A stretch of DNA of 64,000 nucleotides from Rhypophila decipiens (Eukaryota > Ascomycota > Sordariomycetes > Sordariales > Naviculisporaceae), in contig MU858152.1 in assembly GCA_033297075.1 (NCBI GenBank), positions 1 through 64,000 on the forward strand, in the 5' to 3' direction. The stretch's first letter is position 1. Each line of letters opens with the position of its first letter. Below are positions 42,302-53,314 of this stretch, piece after piece. Position numbers and translations under genes: made by a program. The notes under the pieces were generated by a model. That model made no database searches and was not told where the DNA came from. It was given only the letters and a program-made list of their open reading frames with translations.

Positions 42302-43223
42302 GCCATTCAATCATTCAGATGGTTCCCTTTTGGAGGACAAATTATGCAGATGTTGCAAACGATAACGTAAAGCATTCCTTGAGTCGATGCAATATTTTTT
42401 TCTTTTTATCAGGCATGTGACAGAGTCTACAGCTTTGAGCTCCGCGGCGTTCGTCGAACAATACTATCAGCCAGCTACTAAAAATGTACAAGCAAGCGCA
42501 AAGAGTGTTAACTCTGTAGCGCTATGCGGTGCATGAAGAACAACCGGTTATTTCGCCCTCTCCAAGTCAATATGGTCCTTCATGTGGATGAAGAAGAAGC
42601 CGGGAGACCGACTGAAGAGTCACAGATATTGCATTTCTCTGATGGTCACTTGATGCCTGGGACTGGAATGAAAGTCGTAACAGGGCTGGCCTTGCGGCAG
42701 TACAGTATACTGCATCTGGAGATCCGGACTAGACCTCCGGACATGAGATCATTGAGCCATCATTCGATCTGACATCACTCCGGTCTCCCGCACTTATATA
42801 TGCATCACACGTGTGTGTCAGACTTTTGCCGGGTGATGTTTAACCGAGCGCTTCACGCAGATATGTAATATCACTTACATGTATTTGAACAAGAAAGAGC
42901 AATCGCCATAAAAGTCGGGAAATAAATGCCAAATATACTTATTCAACCTGTCATCTACGTTTTTATCATTCTCATTCCCCCTCAAAGCTCGAGCAATGAA
43001 AGAACCATCCTGCATCCTTAGTAGCTCATCATAATACACCCAATCGAGTAGCACCCTCTAACCGACTTATTGACATGAAACAAGTCGAGTGCGAGCGACA
43101 TTTCATCTATATAAGAAGCTTTCCCATCCGATGAGAGGATATCCTTTATCATATCTATGAATACAGGTTGGGCGAGAAAGTGAGGACACATCAATCATGA
43201 TTCTATTAGACTGTGATAACTTA
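42302..43223. other. intergenic, no gene seen
   Basis: 922 bp between tRNA-Arg and the end of the HET gene remnant. Only short unsupported frames are present. Confidence 0.5.
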
Positions 43224-43671
43224 TTATTTCAACCTGAGAAAAATCTTTCGTGCCTCGCTCCCACATTCCCAAGCCATGAAAAATCGTAACCTACCAGACT
43301 GTGTCTCTTCATACCCAAGGCTCCCTGCGAATAAGACCGGACTGAGCAGTGTAGCCGCGACAACAGGAGTGTTGTCCCGTATGTACTCTGGTCTATCTTC
43401 CCTGAACCCCACCAAAAAAGGCATGTAGAGGCCATATATAATTACTATTCTTGCGTTCTCCGTAACGATCTTGTCTCGACAAATACCAAAGGCACAAACT
43501 TTGTCAAATTCGGGCTTTGAAAAGTCGGGCCGGTGTTTGCAGTAGAAAAGCTGTTTCCGGCCCTGTGCGAAAGCTCGACAGACTGCGATGTGAGTTTGGA
43601 ATATGCTGGGCGAGTGCTTCATTCTCTGCAGAGCCATCTGCGGGTCTGTTGTATGTTGTTGTTGTTGTTGT
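43224..43671 (-). pseudogene. detached C-terminal part of the HET protein gene
   Basis: This minus-strand frame continues the HET gene after the second copy of the 56-bp repeat. A CAA run (poly-Gln) is followed by about 130 residues (IAVCRAFAQGRK..FGICRDKIVTENARI..) of the kind found at the end of HET proteins. The 265-bp shift caused by the insertion (not a multiple of three) puts it out of frame with the main exon, so it is probably no longer translated as part of the protein. Confidence 0.65.
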
Positions 43672-43727
43672 TGTTGCAATATAGACTCAGCTAGTCTTGG
43701 TGCGATTAACGTTTTACCGGATGACAG
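43672..43727. repeat. 56-bp direct repeat, left copy
   Basis: Identical to 43937-43992. On the minus strand it encodes SSGKTLIAPRLAESILQ. The two copies bracket a 209-bp insertion. Confidence 0.95.
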
Positions 43728-43936
43728 GTTATGAGCCCGGGTGGCGCGTTTGGTAACCGCTACACTCTTCCAAACTGCTATAGAGCTTATAAGCCCAGCG
43801 GAAGCGCAAGAGGTAGTGTGTTCGATCCAATCCGCAACCGAAAGAAAAAGACCTCTAGAACCGGCCACTAAGACTACAAAGTTGTATTCATACACATAGA
43901 ACCTATAGAGCTCCAAGACTATTGAGCCCGGGGGAG
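43728..43936 (+). mobile_element. 209-bp insertion with Pol III box-like motifs (SINE-like?)
   Basis: Non-host sequence between the two 56-bp repeats. It begins GTTATGAGCCCGGG and ends ATTGAGCCCGGGGGAG, so GAGCCCGGG stands near both ends. The plus strand has an A-box-like stretch (TGGCGCGTTTGGTAACCGC, about 43742-43760) and a B-box-like GTTCGATCC about 80 nt later. It contains words shared with the initiator tRNA gene at 14.6 kb (GGTTATGAGCCCGG, AGCGGAAGCGC). No poly-A or simple tail is present. A tRNA-derived retroelement is possible. A template-switch duplication is the alternative. Confidence 0.45.
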
Positions 43937-45795
43937 TGTTGCAATATAGACTCAGCTAGTCTTGGTGCGATTAACGTTTTACCGGATGACAGTTGTTGCT
44001 TTTGCAAGAATGTGAGCCATTTCTTGACCTCTTTGGGACTTTGCTCGGTGACGACCGATATCAAATGCTGTAATTCTTTGAGCGTCTCGGGTTCGTTTAC
44101 GTAGGTTCGACAATCTCTTTTTGAAGCTTGAAGAAGACCAAATATACGAAGGGCTGCCTGTATGTTGCGCATGTGGACGGCGGTCTGCCCTGCCGTCTCA
44201 TTGGTATCAGTGCAGTCCTCGAAGCTGATGGTCGACCATTCCGGGTTGCGTATCTCCCACGAAAACACCTGGAAAGAATCTCCCACAAGTTCTGTCTTCC
44301 TCTGCGTAATCTGCAACGAGTGGTCCAATGTTTCGCGGTCGTTCAGATGTATATCTGGGGACAGCCATGTTGAATCGATCTCAGCCGTCCAATCTGGCAT
44401 CCAGCATGGCTGTCCCGTCATGGGGGCGAGCGCTGCAATGTAAAGAAGCTGCTGATGTCCAATGGCCGTCAAGATCTGGATGTTGAGTTCTCGAAAGACG
44501 TGTATAAGCTCCTGTTTGTAGTCTGGGGTAGAAAACTCCAGTGGCACTTTGGCTAGTTTCTGGAGGATACTCTGCATCCCGAATGCCTTGTCATGGACGT
44601 ACTTGGACTTGCGTTTGAGTGCCAGGTCGATGATGTTGACCGAAGTCAGGGATTCAACTCGGAGTTTATCCAGACCGCTGGGCTTGATCAACGCGCGCAA
44701 GGAAAGCCGGAAACAGCCCCACCACATGAGGCCAGCGAATATGAAAAATACAAGCCATGCAGCCAACGTCCATACAACACCCCAACAGAACTTGTAGTTA
44801 AAGCTTGAGCGATCCCGAGCATTCCCACTGGCGTACATGCCTACGGCGACGAAACCGCATATTACAAGAGGAATGATTGGGAGAGAAGCCAAGGCGATCA
44901 TCGGGATCAAAAAGGTAACGATGCCCAATTTTTCGATTTGACGCGCAGTACGCTTTACGTCGTCCATAAATTTGCTACGTCGTCGGATGGGAGACGGTTC
45001 CGGAATTTGCGTCCACACTGTCGCAGGATTGTGTACTTGATCTCGTGCCAGAGCGAGATTGAACCAGATGTCGACAGAAGTAGTATAATCCAGGGACCCG
45101 ACACTGATGGCAAATGTGTCCCATTCAAGGTGATAACCCCCATAGACGAGAATCGGCTTGCGTGACAAGAGGAGCTCCTGATACGTCCAGACTCTTTCCA
45201 CCCACTCGTTCTGTAGCATGACTTCAATATCGTCCATTGTTGTACTGAAGGGCAGAGTCCAGAAATGTCGGCGGGCCGGCGATCGAGTGCTGTGCAGTTT
45301 AAATCTTTGGCAGATGAAGGCGAATGCGGCGGAATAGTACATCCGGGGCCACCTAAGTCGTCCCTCTTCATCCTCCATATGTCTATTGGCCTTGTAGAAG
45401 CGTTCGAATGGCGGACGAGAGAGATACTTGAGCGCCCGTCTCACTCGCGCATCTCCAGCACCTAGCCAGATATATCCTGACTCGGCCTTCGAATAGATTT
45501 CCCCCATGAGAGGAATCTGCCGTTGTTTTTCATCGTCGTCGTCTTGATTTATGCAGATGGCGTCTATCCAGATGGTGAACCTTCCCAATTTCTTGCGGAG
45601 TGTTTTCAAAGATGAGTAGCCATTTGGGAGCAGTGGTATTTGGTGCGACCCGCAGTGAACAAACTGGCGCTCTCCCCCCGAATCGCCCCATACATATGAT
45701 AGGGTTGAGAAGACGGCATTCAGGGTCAGGTCGATGGTTCTGAGCTCTCCTTGGACTGGCTCATTGTGACTTTTCAGAGGGGCGTGAACATCCAA
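43903..45795 (-). CDS. HET-domain protein with internal membrane segments, C-terminally truncated
   Basis: A heterokaryon-incompatibility (HET, PF06985-type) protein of about 630 residues. HET hallmarks are in order: FSTLSYVWGDSG, LGRFTIWIDAICINQDDDDE and MGEIYSKAESGYIWLGAG, then NEWVERVWTYQELLLSR. Midway two strong membrane stretches occur (VTFLIPMIALASLPIIPLVICGF and VVWTLAAWLVFFIFAGLMWW), unusual for HET proteins and suggesting membrane anchoring. No ATG opens this frame (it starts with TTG). The true start probably lies in a further upstream exon, with an acceptor near 45815 (TTCTCAG). The C terminus runs into a 209-bp insertion and stops soon after the first 56-bp repeat. HET proteins trigger cell death on non-self fusion. 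Whether this truncated form works is unknown. Confidence 0.8.
   Translation of the reverse strand: MDVHAPLKSHNEPVQGELRTIDLTLNAVFSTLSYVWGDSGGERQFVHCGSHQIPLLPNGYSSLKTLRKKLGRFTIWIDAICINQDDDDEKQRQIPLMGEIYSKAESGYIWLGAGDARVRRALKYLSRPPFERFYKANRHMEDEEGRLRWPRMYYSAAFAFICQRFKLHSTRSPARRHFWTLPFSTTMDDIEVMLQNEWVERVWTYQELLLSRKPILVYGGYHLEWDTFAISVGSLDYTTSVDIWFNLALARDQVHNPATVWTQIPEPSPIRRRSKFMDDVKRTARQIEKLGIVTFLIPMIALASLPIIPLVICGFVAVGMYASGNARDRSSFNYKFCWGVVWTLAAWLVFFIFAGLMWWGCFRLSLRALIKPSGLDKLRVESLTSVNIIDLALKRKSKYVHDKAFGMQSILQKLAKVPLEFSTPDYKQELIHVFRELNIQILTAIGHQQLLYIAALAPMTGQPCWMPDWTAEIDSTWLSPDIHLNDRETLDHSLQITQRKTELVGDSFQVFSWEIRNPEWSTISFEDCTDTNETAGQTAVHMRNIQAALRIFGLLQASKRDCRTYVNEPETLKELQHLISVVTEQSPKEVKKWLTFLQKQQLSSGKTLIAPRLAESILQHSPGLNSLGAL
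43937..43992. repeat. 56-bp direct repeat, right copy
   Basis: Perfect copy of 43672-43727, 265 bp apart start to start. This copy is the one still in frame with the HET exon. Confidence 0.95.
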
Positions 45796-47096
45796 GACGC
45801 GGATGAGCTGAGAACCAGGTGTTATTGGTATTTTTATTTCTGCATGGAGCCGGGTCTATGGTGTTGGTCAGCAGCTGGAATCTGAACATGATATCCGCCT
45901 TCCTAATCAGTTCATATGCTGCGCCGTATCAACCGGAAGGCCGGAGTTAAAGAGTACCAGATGGGAAGCGGCGGCCGATACGGTGCCGGATATGCCTTGC
46001 AAAGCATAAGTCGTCAGACGTACGGAATAGCGTAGTAGTAGGATTGTCTGACTGTTAGATGAAGGGGGAAAATGATCGACACCATCGAAACTCTACCACA
46101 CGATAAAGTATTCTCACGTTTCCATTCTAGCAGAGGAATCTCAGGTCGTCAATAGAAAATATGCTTGTTACGGATACCTTTGTCATATCCACAAGCGAGT
46201 GAATGGACTGCATCTGGTCAAACACGCGTAATCGGTCCAAGGACAGCCAGCCTGATGTACCTAGTCTAGGTCGGGTGTGATTTCTCCGTCAGCCGGGAAT
46301 CCTGCGGGATTTGGGCGTCGTACCCGGTAGATGAACAGGCCATGAAAAGCTTGTCTAGAAAGCATTCAAACTCCAACAACAACTGTCAGCAAGTCCCAAA
46401 GGCCCTTGCATGTGCAGCAGTTAGTTGCTACTCTAATATATCTCCGGGCTACGACAGGATCCTTACCTACATAAGAACACCTCATGATTGCATTATGCAT
46501 AAATCTCTAGGCATCTACATAAATAGATTAAAATCATTCATTAACCGGGAGGGCTTTGTCGCACACGATATTACTCAATGGCATAATGCTCCCCAAGCAT
46601 AGGCAGGTCTCTCTCTCTAATGTAACTCTACCTGATATATTACTGTCAGTCGGCTGATCTGGATGGATGAATTAGGTATTTCCGTAGTCGAACCCCGCGC
46701 AAATACGTACTGTGTACGCACCTCGTACAACCATCAGCACCAACATGGAAGAAGGGTTCCTAATATACGCATGCAGTGTCTTTATGTCGTTCGAGACTCT
46801 ACTGGTGTGGTGAGAAAGACGGTGGAGAGACTGACCGGCCGCCCGCAATATCCGATTGGGGGCGGCTTGGAATCAAGACTGCATGGTAGGTTAAACGACT
46901 AGTTGTGGTTGGGAAAAGGGGACATTGCAGAGTCGTCAGAGGCTTCGGCTTCTACCCAGAGGGGTTTAAAGCCTCGACGAATACGGTCCAGAGCGCCAAG
47001 TGAGAAGTATAAGAGAACCATAATCTTCTCTCATCTGTTGTTGTGTTTGCTTCAATCATCAACTCCCAGCAAGCTTTCCAAAGACCGGATATCACA
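45796..47096. other. intergenic between divergent genes, no gene seen
   Basis: 1.3 kb between the HET gene and the Kex2-type secreted protein. A TATAAG box-like word (about 47007-47012) lies some 90 bp before the latter's start. One short plus-strand frame at 46342-46602 has no support. A further HET 5' exon could lie here. Confidence 0.5.
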
Positions 47097-47817
47097 ATGG
47101 TCAGGTCTTCTTTCGCCGCAGTCGCGGTCCTCGCTCTGATGAGCCACGCCGTTGGAGCCGTCCCAACCGTGGCTGAACGAGCCCCAGCCCGCTTCTCCTT
47201 TGCCAACTGGGTCGAGGAAATCATTGCCAATCCCGATGGCGCTTTGTCACCCGAGGAAGCCGTAGTTGCTTTCTATGCCACTGCCAACAACACCTTGTCT
47301 CCTGGTACGTCCCCGTGCTCCTTATCACTTTTATACTGGGCTTTACTGACAAAAGGATACAGAGCACGAGAGACGTGATGGGCTCCAGAAGAGAGCTAGA
47401 TGCTACGAGCAGCCCAACACCGACGCCTATGTAAGTTGCCATAGCCAGACCAAGACATCTAACAACCTTGTCAACTCATTTTATTTCTAGCTCCCGGATG
47501 CCGTAGCCTGCATCAACCAGATAGCCAGCCGGGGCGGGGCCAACTGTCCCGACTATGCCCTTTGCGTGATCGGCCATGCTGCCATCACGGCTGATGGTGC
47601 GCACACCTCATCTTGGTGAGTTTTCCTTCACTCACTTGTTCTTTGTGTTCTGAACCCCAGATGATCACGAACTAACCTGTCCTCTAGCAACGACTGTGCT
47701 CGTGGCGCTGGCTTCGTCCTTGACGCGTGCACTCGACCGGGCAGCCAGTTTGTCGAGGGGTCCGAGTACGCTTATGGTAATGGGAACGAGCTCATTCGGG
47801 TTCGCGCGCCTGGCTAA
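47097..47817 (+). CDS. small secreted protein with Kex2-type processing site
   Basis: Four exons (47097..47304, 47363..47430, 47491..47615, 47688..47817; introns 58, 60 and 72 nt) encode 176 residues. A signal peptide (MVRSSFAAVAVLALMSHAVGA) is followed by a pro-region of about 60 residues. A dibasic site LQKR-ARC marks where a Kex2-like protease would cut. The mature part of about 95 residues has six or more cysteines (ARCYEQ, VACINQ, ANCPDYALC, SSCNDCARG, LDACTR) and ends with an EYAYGNGNELIRVR segment. The architecture is that of processed secreted fungal proteins, including candidate effectors, and I cannot name the family. Confidence 0.82.
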
Positions 47818-48770
47818 GAGGGGCTTATAAGGAGGTGAGGTCTGCACATTTGGAAGAGGAATTCGCGAGGAGGAGGATGATGATATGATGACGATGATGA
47901 CCGGAAGAAAGAACGAACCAAAGGCAACAGTTAGCAGTTTTATGGGCAATACTCTCCTTCAACAGCATTAAGATAGTTAGGTACCTAGATGATTACACAA
48001 ATGACAATGAAACAAACAGAGAAGACAATGAACTTTTTCAAGTTAGGAGCGCAACAGGTTTAGCATTCAGATTGTACTGAAGGCTCAGCTTGGTACCGGG
48101 TACCAGGATAGGTACCTAGGTAGTAGCTAGGTCTCCATCATCTATCTAGCTATCTTCCTGCCAAACCCATGCGAATGACCTCGTACCGAGAAGAAATGAA
48201 AACAACATACACGACGGCACTCGGACTGAGCCTATTGAGCAGATATGCCCGAGGTCGTGAACCACCAGAACAATACAAGGCCGCAGGAGAGAAAGACCAC
48301 GAGTGTCCGCAATCTATGCCAGACATATGGTCCGTCCGACAAGGGTATCTACCAGTGAGGCAGACAAAAGCAGTGCCGAGACTGTCGACATGTCCGCCTC
48401 AGGTACCTACCGGTAGGTATCAAGGGTAGAGTCGGAGGGTGGCGACGTGGTACCCGAAAGAAGCCCGAAACAAAGAGAAAAAAAGTTGGAAAAAACAGCT
48501 GAGGATGATGACGGTACTAGGCTGCGGTACCAGAGCCTAGATCCAGAACATGGTGCCAAGAGGGCCGGAGGGAGACCAGCGGAAGCCGAAAAGGTTGACA
48601 AGGCGTTCTCGCCAATGATGATACATAGGTACCTATATATCATTCAGTACATAAAATCCAGCTGTACATGTACCAGATAGGCAAGGAACGTTCACTGAAG
48701 ATGACACAACGTTTCCCTCCATTCCCGGAACTAGCCAGCCTAGTATTAGTCGTTTTTGTTGATCATCAAG
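47818..48770. other. intergenic with a cluster of GGTACC palindromes
   Basis: 953 bp between convergent genes. GGTACC occurs eight times (47980, 48092, 48099, 48111, 48402, 48449, 48526, 48628), often as TAGGTACCTA. No gene was recognised. Confidence 0.7.
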
Positions 48771-49948
48771 CTAGAAGAACCCAGCCTTCTGCAAGCCACG
48801 AATAGTCCCTTCAAAACCAACGACATCACTTTCCTCAATCCCCAGCTCCTTCCAAGAGACAAACTCGCCCTCTCTCCCGTCCGAGCCCCAAGGATCCACC
48901 ATCTCGCCAAACTTGAACTGCCATGCCAATTCCCGGCCCGCAGGACCCCAGATATTTGTCCAATCTTCCTCAGAGACTTGCATGACAACACACCTCTTGC
49001 CTGTAATCTCCGTCCACTTCTCGGCCATCTGGGAAAATGACCACCTCTCCAGCGCGACGTTGGTGTACTTGCCCATTACCGGCTTTCCAGTCTTTAGGAT
49101 CTGCCGGACCCAGATGCCAGGATTGACAGACATGTCGCCTGCCAGGAGGATTTTAGCTTCCGGGGAGGAGGCGATCAGTTGGACGTGTTGGCCATATGCC
49201 CCAGGCTGTTAGTTTATCGTCCATATTGTTAGCTAACCATCTCAACCCAAAGAACCCAAGAACAGCCAAAAGAGCTGGCTGGGTGTAAGAAACTTACCAG
49301 CTCAAACGGTTTCAAAAGCGGAAAGAAAGCCATATTCTGCGGGTAGTACCCAAAATAGAGATACGTCGTCTTTGCCGCCAGATCCGGGAGTTCCTTACGA
49401 ATCCGCTCATCAACCTTGGCTTTGTAGTCCATATGGGGCACTTCGAATCCGCCCTTTCTCTGCTCCTCCGTCAGACGCAGCTTGCTGCTCGGCTGCGTCG
49501 ACCACAGGTAATGTTCCAATGTCGAGATGGAAGCTGCCGCCCGAGCGAGGTTCATTCCGTGGCGTTCCTCAATTTCTCCGGCTTCGTGCTGCGTCTTTTG
49601 CTGGAAGAGGGGTTCCCACCAGTTTGTGACTGCAAAGATTGCTGATACCCCCTATATCATGATTGGTGAAAGTCGGGGTTAATTGGTTGGTGGACGGTTG
49701 AATGGGGTCAGGAGGATGGGGATATATACCTCCATGGCTGCTTTTAGAGAGGCTTCATCGTCAAAGTCTGCTTTTACGACCTCGACATTTTCTTCTTGTG
49801 CGAGCTTTTTGGCGGCTTCGCTCTCTGTGTTGCGGGTTATGGCGCGGACTTTCCATCCGGTGGTCTTCTTCATGATGTTGACCACGCCGCCGCCTTGGGC
49901 TCCGGTGGCGCCTGTTACGGCGATGATCTTGGCCTTGGAAACGGTCAT
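48771..49948 (-). CDS. NmrA-like NAD(P)-binding protein
   Basis: Three exons (49948..49730, 49651..49298, 49205..48771; introns 78 and 92 nt) encode 335 residues. The N terminus is a Rossmann fold (IIAVTGATGAQGGGVV, about residues 8-23; VRAITRNTES next; DFDDEASLKAAM). Further on are YLWSTQ and YYPQNMAFF segments typical of the NmrA-like atypical short-chain dehydrogenases. NmrA proteins sense the NAD(P) redox state and often regulate transcription factors. Others are isoflavone-reductase-like enzymes. No classical YxxxK active site is visible, favouring a sensor or regulator. The start is the first ATG (MTVSKAKI). Confidence 0.86.
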
Positions 49949-50591
49949 GATGGGCGGTTGAAGGAAAGAATCTAGAGGTGGTTCGGTGAGGGCCTTGGTG
50001 AGAAGTAAGGATGTGCTGGGCGACGGGAACTTATATACAATGAAGGGTCATAAGTAAGCAGAAGGATCAATACAGTTAGGGTAATGTAGCCCCTGAAGGA
50101 AGTTAAAACCGGCAGTCACTCGGCTTGTCTTTTTACTGACCATGTAAGAGCCGCGGCATAAGAGTCCAACTCGGGGCCGTAAGACGATGATGTGCAAAGG
50201 AGGGTCGCATACATGCGCATATGCAGCACGAGTCCCAGTCTGGTGGGTTGTGTGGGTCGTCTTATCTTGACCTTGCCAGCAAATGGGAAGAATCCTGCAC
50301 ATTGATGGTATGATACCCCGTACATGGGACTATTCATATGTATGAGGAATCACTGCATTGCATCATCGACGAACCATTCCGCATTCCCACTGCCGAGGAC
50401 GAGTGCCTAGAGCGGGTGCATACTTGGCGGCTTATGAAGCCAGGCTCTAGTGTCAGATCGACTAGTCAAATTCCCATATCAAGCTACTATTCCCGTTTCC
50501 GATACGACCGTTTAGCGGGGACCTTGCATTCCTATACGATCCTCGCAGTAGCGTGCCCTATCCAAGTACAAGTGGTTTGAAGGGTCCATCT
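49949..50591. other. intergenic, no gene seen
   Basis: 643 bp between the NmrA-like gene start and the SDR 3' end, both on the minus strand. No supported gene or repeat. Confidence 0.55.
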
Positions 50592-51694
50592 TTACGTAAA
50601 TCCCACCTTGAACTCATCCGCACGCCCCAAATCTTCAGTGTTCCCCTCGGGCGGTCCTTCCAGGGTCCACTTGGGCCCCAGGTCGCTCCTTTCGCCGTGC
50701 ATCATGGCGAACCACGGATCGTAGACCATCCGGGTGCGGAGAGTCACTTTTCCGCTGGGAGCTGGAGTCTCGTGCCAGAGGAGCTTGTCGTGGACTGTCT
50801 CGACTGCTTCTCCTGTGCGAGAGTCGTCGTTGATGAAGACGTCGTACGCCTCACAGATGGTGGCGGGCTTTGTGAGACTTTTGATGGTAATTTGGCACAG
50901 ATTAGTATTAATTAGTAACAAAAGATGATGCTAGTCATAGGATACTACTCACTGCTCAGGCTTGAATGCCTTGACGAAATTCGGCATGACAGGAGTCGCC
51001 ACGGCACCCATCAAGACGGCATTGATGGTGATATTGTCCTTCTTCTCCAACAGCGGGGCCATGGTCCTCACCCAGTGCAGAATGCCCGCCTCACTGGCGC
51101 AGTACTCTGGAAAGGTCGGGCACGGCTGTTCCGCAAGGATACTAGCGGTAGCAATGATCTTGCCACCGGCAACAGGGGTATTATGGCGCATGAAATGCTG
51201 AGCCAGCAGAGTCCCATACATGACGCCCTTGAGATGGACGTCGGTGCACGAAGTGTTGGGCTCGGGCGGGATATCGTCCACCCCGGCTCCCCGTGCTCCA
51301 AAGTTGTACCATGAGACTTCGTCGACGGCCCCGGCGTTGGGGATCACGAGGTCGAGGCGGCCCCATTTGGCCCAGACGTTCTTGTACGCGGTTGCTTGAG
51401 CCGAGTAGGACGATACATCGCACTGCTCAAAGATGGCAGTCTCGCCGGTAGGGTCGAGCGCTGAAGCTTGCTTCTGGCCAGCCTCTGGGCGCCGGGCAAA
51501 GATAGCGACGCGCCAGCCCTTGCTATGTAGGTGACGGGCGAGGGCCAGGCCAATGCCGCTCTGCGAGAGTTCACATTGTTAGCTAGGTGATGTTTCTGAT
51601 ATTGATCATTGTGTATATTGTAGTATAAACATACCGAGGCACCAGTGATAATGGCAACCTTGTCGTTGGTTTGTAGTGACCCCATAGTTCTCAT
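50592..51694 (-). CDS. short-chain dehydrogenase-like protein lacking the catalytic lysine
   Basis: Three exons (51694..51635, 51560..50953, 50877..50592; introns 74 and 75 nt) encode 317 residues. The cofactor motif is formed across the first junction (VAIITGAS then SGIGLALARH), and IPNAGAVDE is the NAG motif. The catalytic Ser is in IIATASILAEQ and the Tyr in PEYCASEAG. The lysine of YxxxK is replaced by Glu (codon GAG), and the usual PG turn reads LMGAVATP. Classical SDRs need that Lys for proton relay, so this protein may be inactive or repurposed. The fold is otherwise complete, close to fungal 15-PGDH-like SDRs. A second ATG at 51685 is an alternative start. Confidence 0.85.
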
Positions 51695-53314
51695 TAAATT
51701 CTTATTTCCAGGGGTGGACAGATTCTTTCTTTTGCCGAGTAATTAGGTCGCTATTTTAATTCTGAGTGTCGAGATCAAGATAGATTATGAACTAATGAGA
51801 ACCAAAAGGGTCTAATCTTGAACTTTTACCAGGAGAAGGCTCGCTTAAATCCTTTCAAGGGGGTGGAGGGTGTTGGAAAAACTGGAAGGGACTGGCCTTG
51901 GCGGCTCCGTAACCAATCCACTTTACTGGCGAGCAGAGTTTTCTTGCTTTAAGTCCCATCACGGTTCGTTAACCCGGTCGTCTCGGTAGTTCTATCAGCT
52001 TAGTAGTTGAGAGCTAAGGCTAAAAGAGACAACAGTCCAGGTATGATCTAGACCAAGACGCATCGTCCCTTATGTTGTTTGGGTCATGTAATGCATGGGG
52101 TGAGCACCTGCATGCATTATCGATCATGTACTGGACCAATCCGTCCGAGTCAGTCCCGTCACACCATTCTCCGAGTAGCCACAGGTCCTTGAGCATATTA
52201 ACCCCGTATTGGGAGTAATGGTGCTTCTTGAAGATGGCGGAATTATTGGCCTCTCTGGGTTGTTTGCAAGTGGCTTTGACCCCTTCCTGACTGAGGCTTA
52301 CCAGGCTTTCCTGCCCAATGCCCTCACACCACCCTTTGGTGGCCGCATGTCCTTGATCAAGTTCTGTCGAAGGGTCGCTTTCAAGTGTGCAGATGGCGGG
52401 TTTGTATGACCGGCTTTTGTATCCATGTTAGCGCCCTTGTATGACTTGATGACCCGTGATATGAGGGGTCAGATGAAAAAGAAGGGTAGATCTGACTTAC
52501 ATGGCGGCGTCGTGATCACCTAAGATATCGTATATTGTGCCAATCTTTTTGTTGGATCAAAAGCTGTAAGCGAAGGTTCTGGCAGTGGCCAGAACCATGT
52601 ATTTGTAATAAGTTGCCACAGCCGCGTAAACTGACGCGTAATGGCTTGCCACCATTCACAACTATAAGAGGCTCTCTGGCGAGGCCAGAGAACCGAGATA
52701 GAAAAAGGAAGAACAACAGACCTGATCACAACGCATAACAGCCTGCCGCAGCAGTAGGCCTCGTGCAACGTGATCTGGGTCCGTGACTTCACCACTTCAG
52801 ACGTCTTTACATTAAATTGCAACCAACACTTTTGTAGTGAGGTGGCGAGAACATATTCCGTTGCGCTGGTTTTAGTGCGTAGCTTATATGCCTCCTTGCG
52901 TATCTTAAGCGCTGCTGTATTATCTTCTCGGGCTAGCTTGATGTTGCCTTGGATGTACAGCCGGCTATTATTACATCGAGTTAGACATCTCGGTCAGTGT
53001 GTACTCATACAGAAACATGAAAAGCTCCACTGATACTGGGAACGTTACTCCCTGTACCCGTGTCCTTTTTCTCAACGGGGCTTAGAACACCTCACATTTT
53101 GGGGCAATAAGAGATTCATCACAAATCATTCCTCTAGTATTTCCACGTTATTAGTCTGTTTCTACAGGATCCTAGTTCATTTCACCTTTTTAATAGAGAT
53201 TCATAATCATGCCCGATTTCCATTGTATGATGTAATGGCTCCTGGACAATATCCCCTCTGTGGCGGCAGCGAACAGCCTCAGCTATTTAACCTTCACTAG
53301 GAAGAAATATAATC
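51695..53314. other. gene-free stretch, possible solo LTR
   Basis: 1.6 kb between the SDR start and the 5S gene. A TG..CA-bounded stretch at 52550-52740 with a TATA-like word resembles a small LTR. The rest shows no gene. Confidence 0.45.
52550..52740 (+). mobile_element. possible small solo LTR
   Basis: 191 bp starting TGTTGGATCA and ending ACGCATAACA, as in many fungal LTRs. It has an internal CTATAAGAGGCTCTC promoter-like word and two hairpins (GGTTCTGGC/GCCAGAACC and CTCTGGC/GCCAGAG). No target-site duplication or internal retroelement genes were found, so this is weak. Confidence 0.25.

Noticed and set aside
43735..43845. A full tRNA gene in the HET-gene insertion
   Set aside because: A-box and B-box-like words are there, but no acceptor stem or five-pair T stem can be drawn. 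At most a tRNA-derived sequence.
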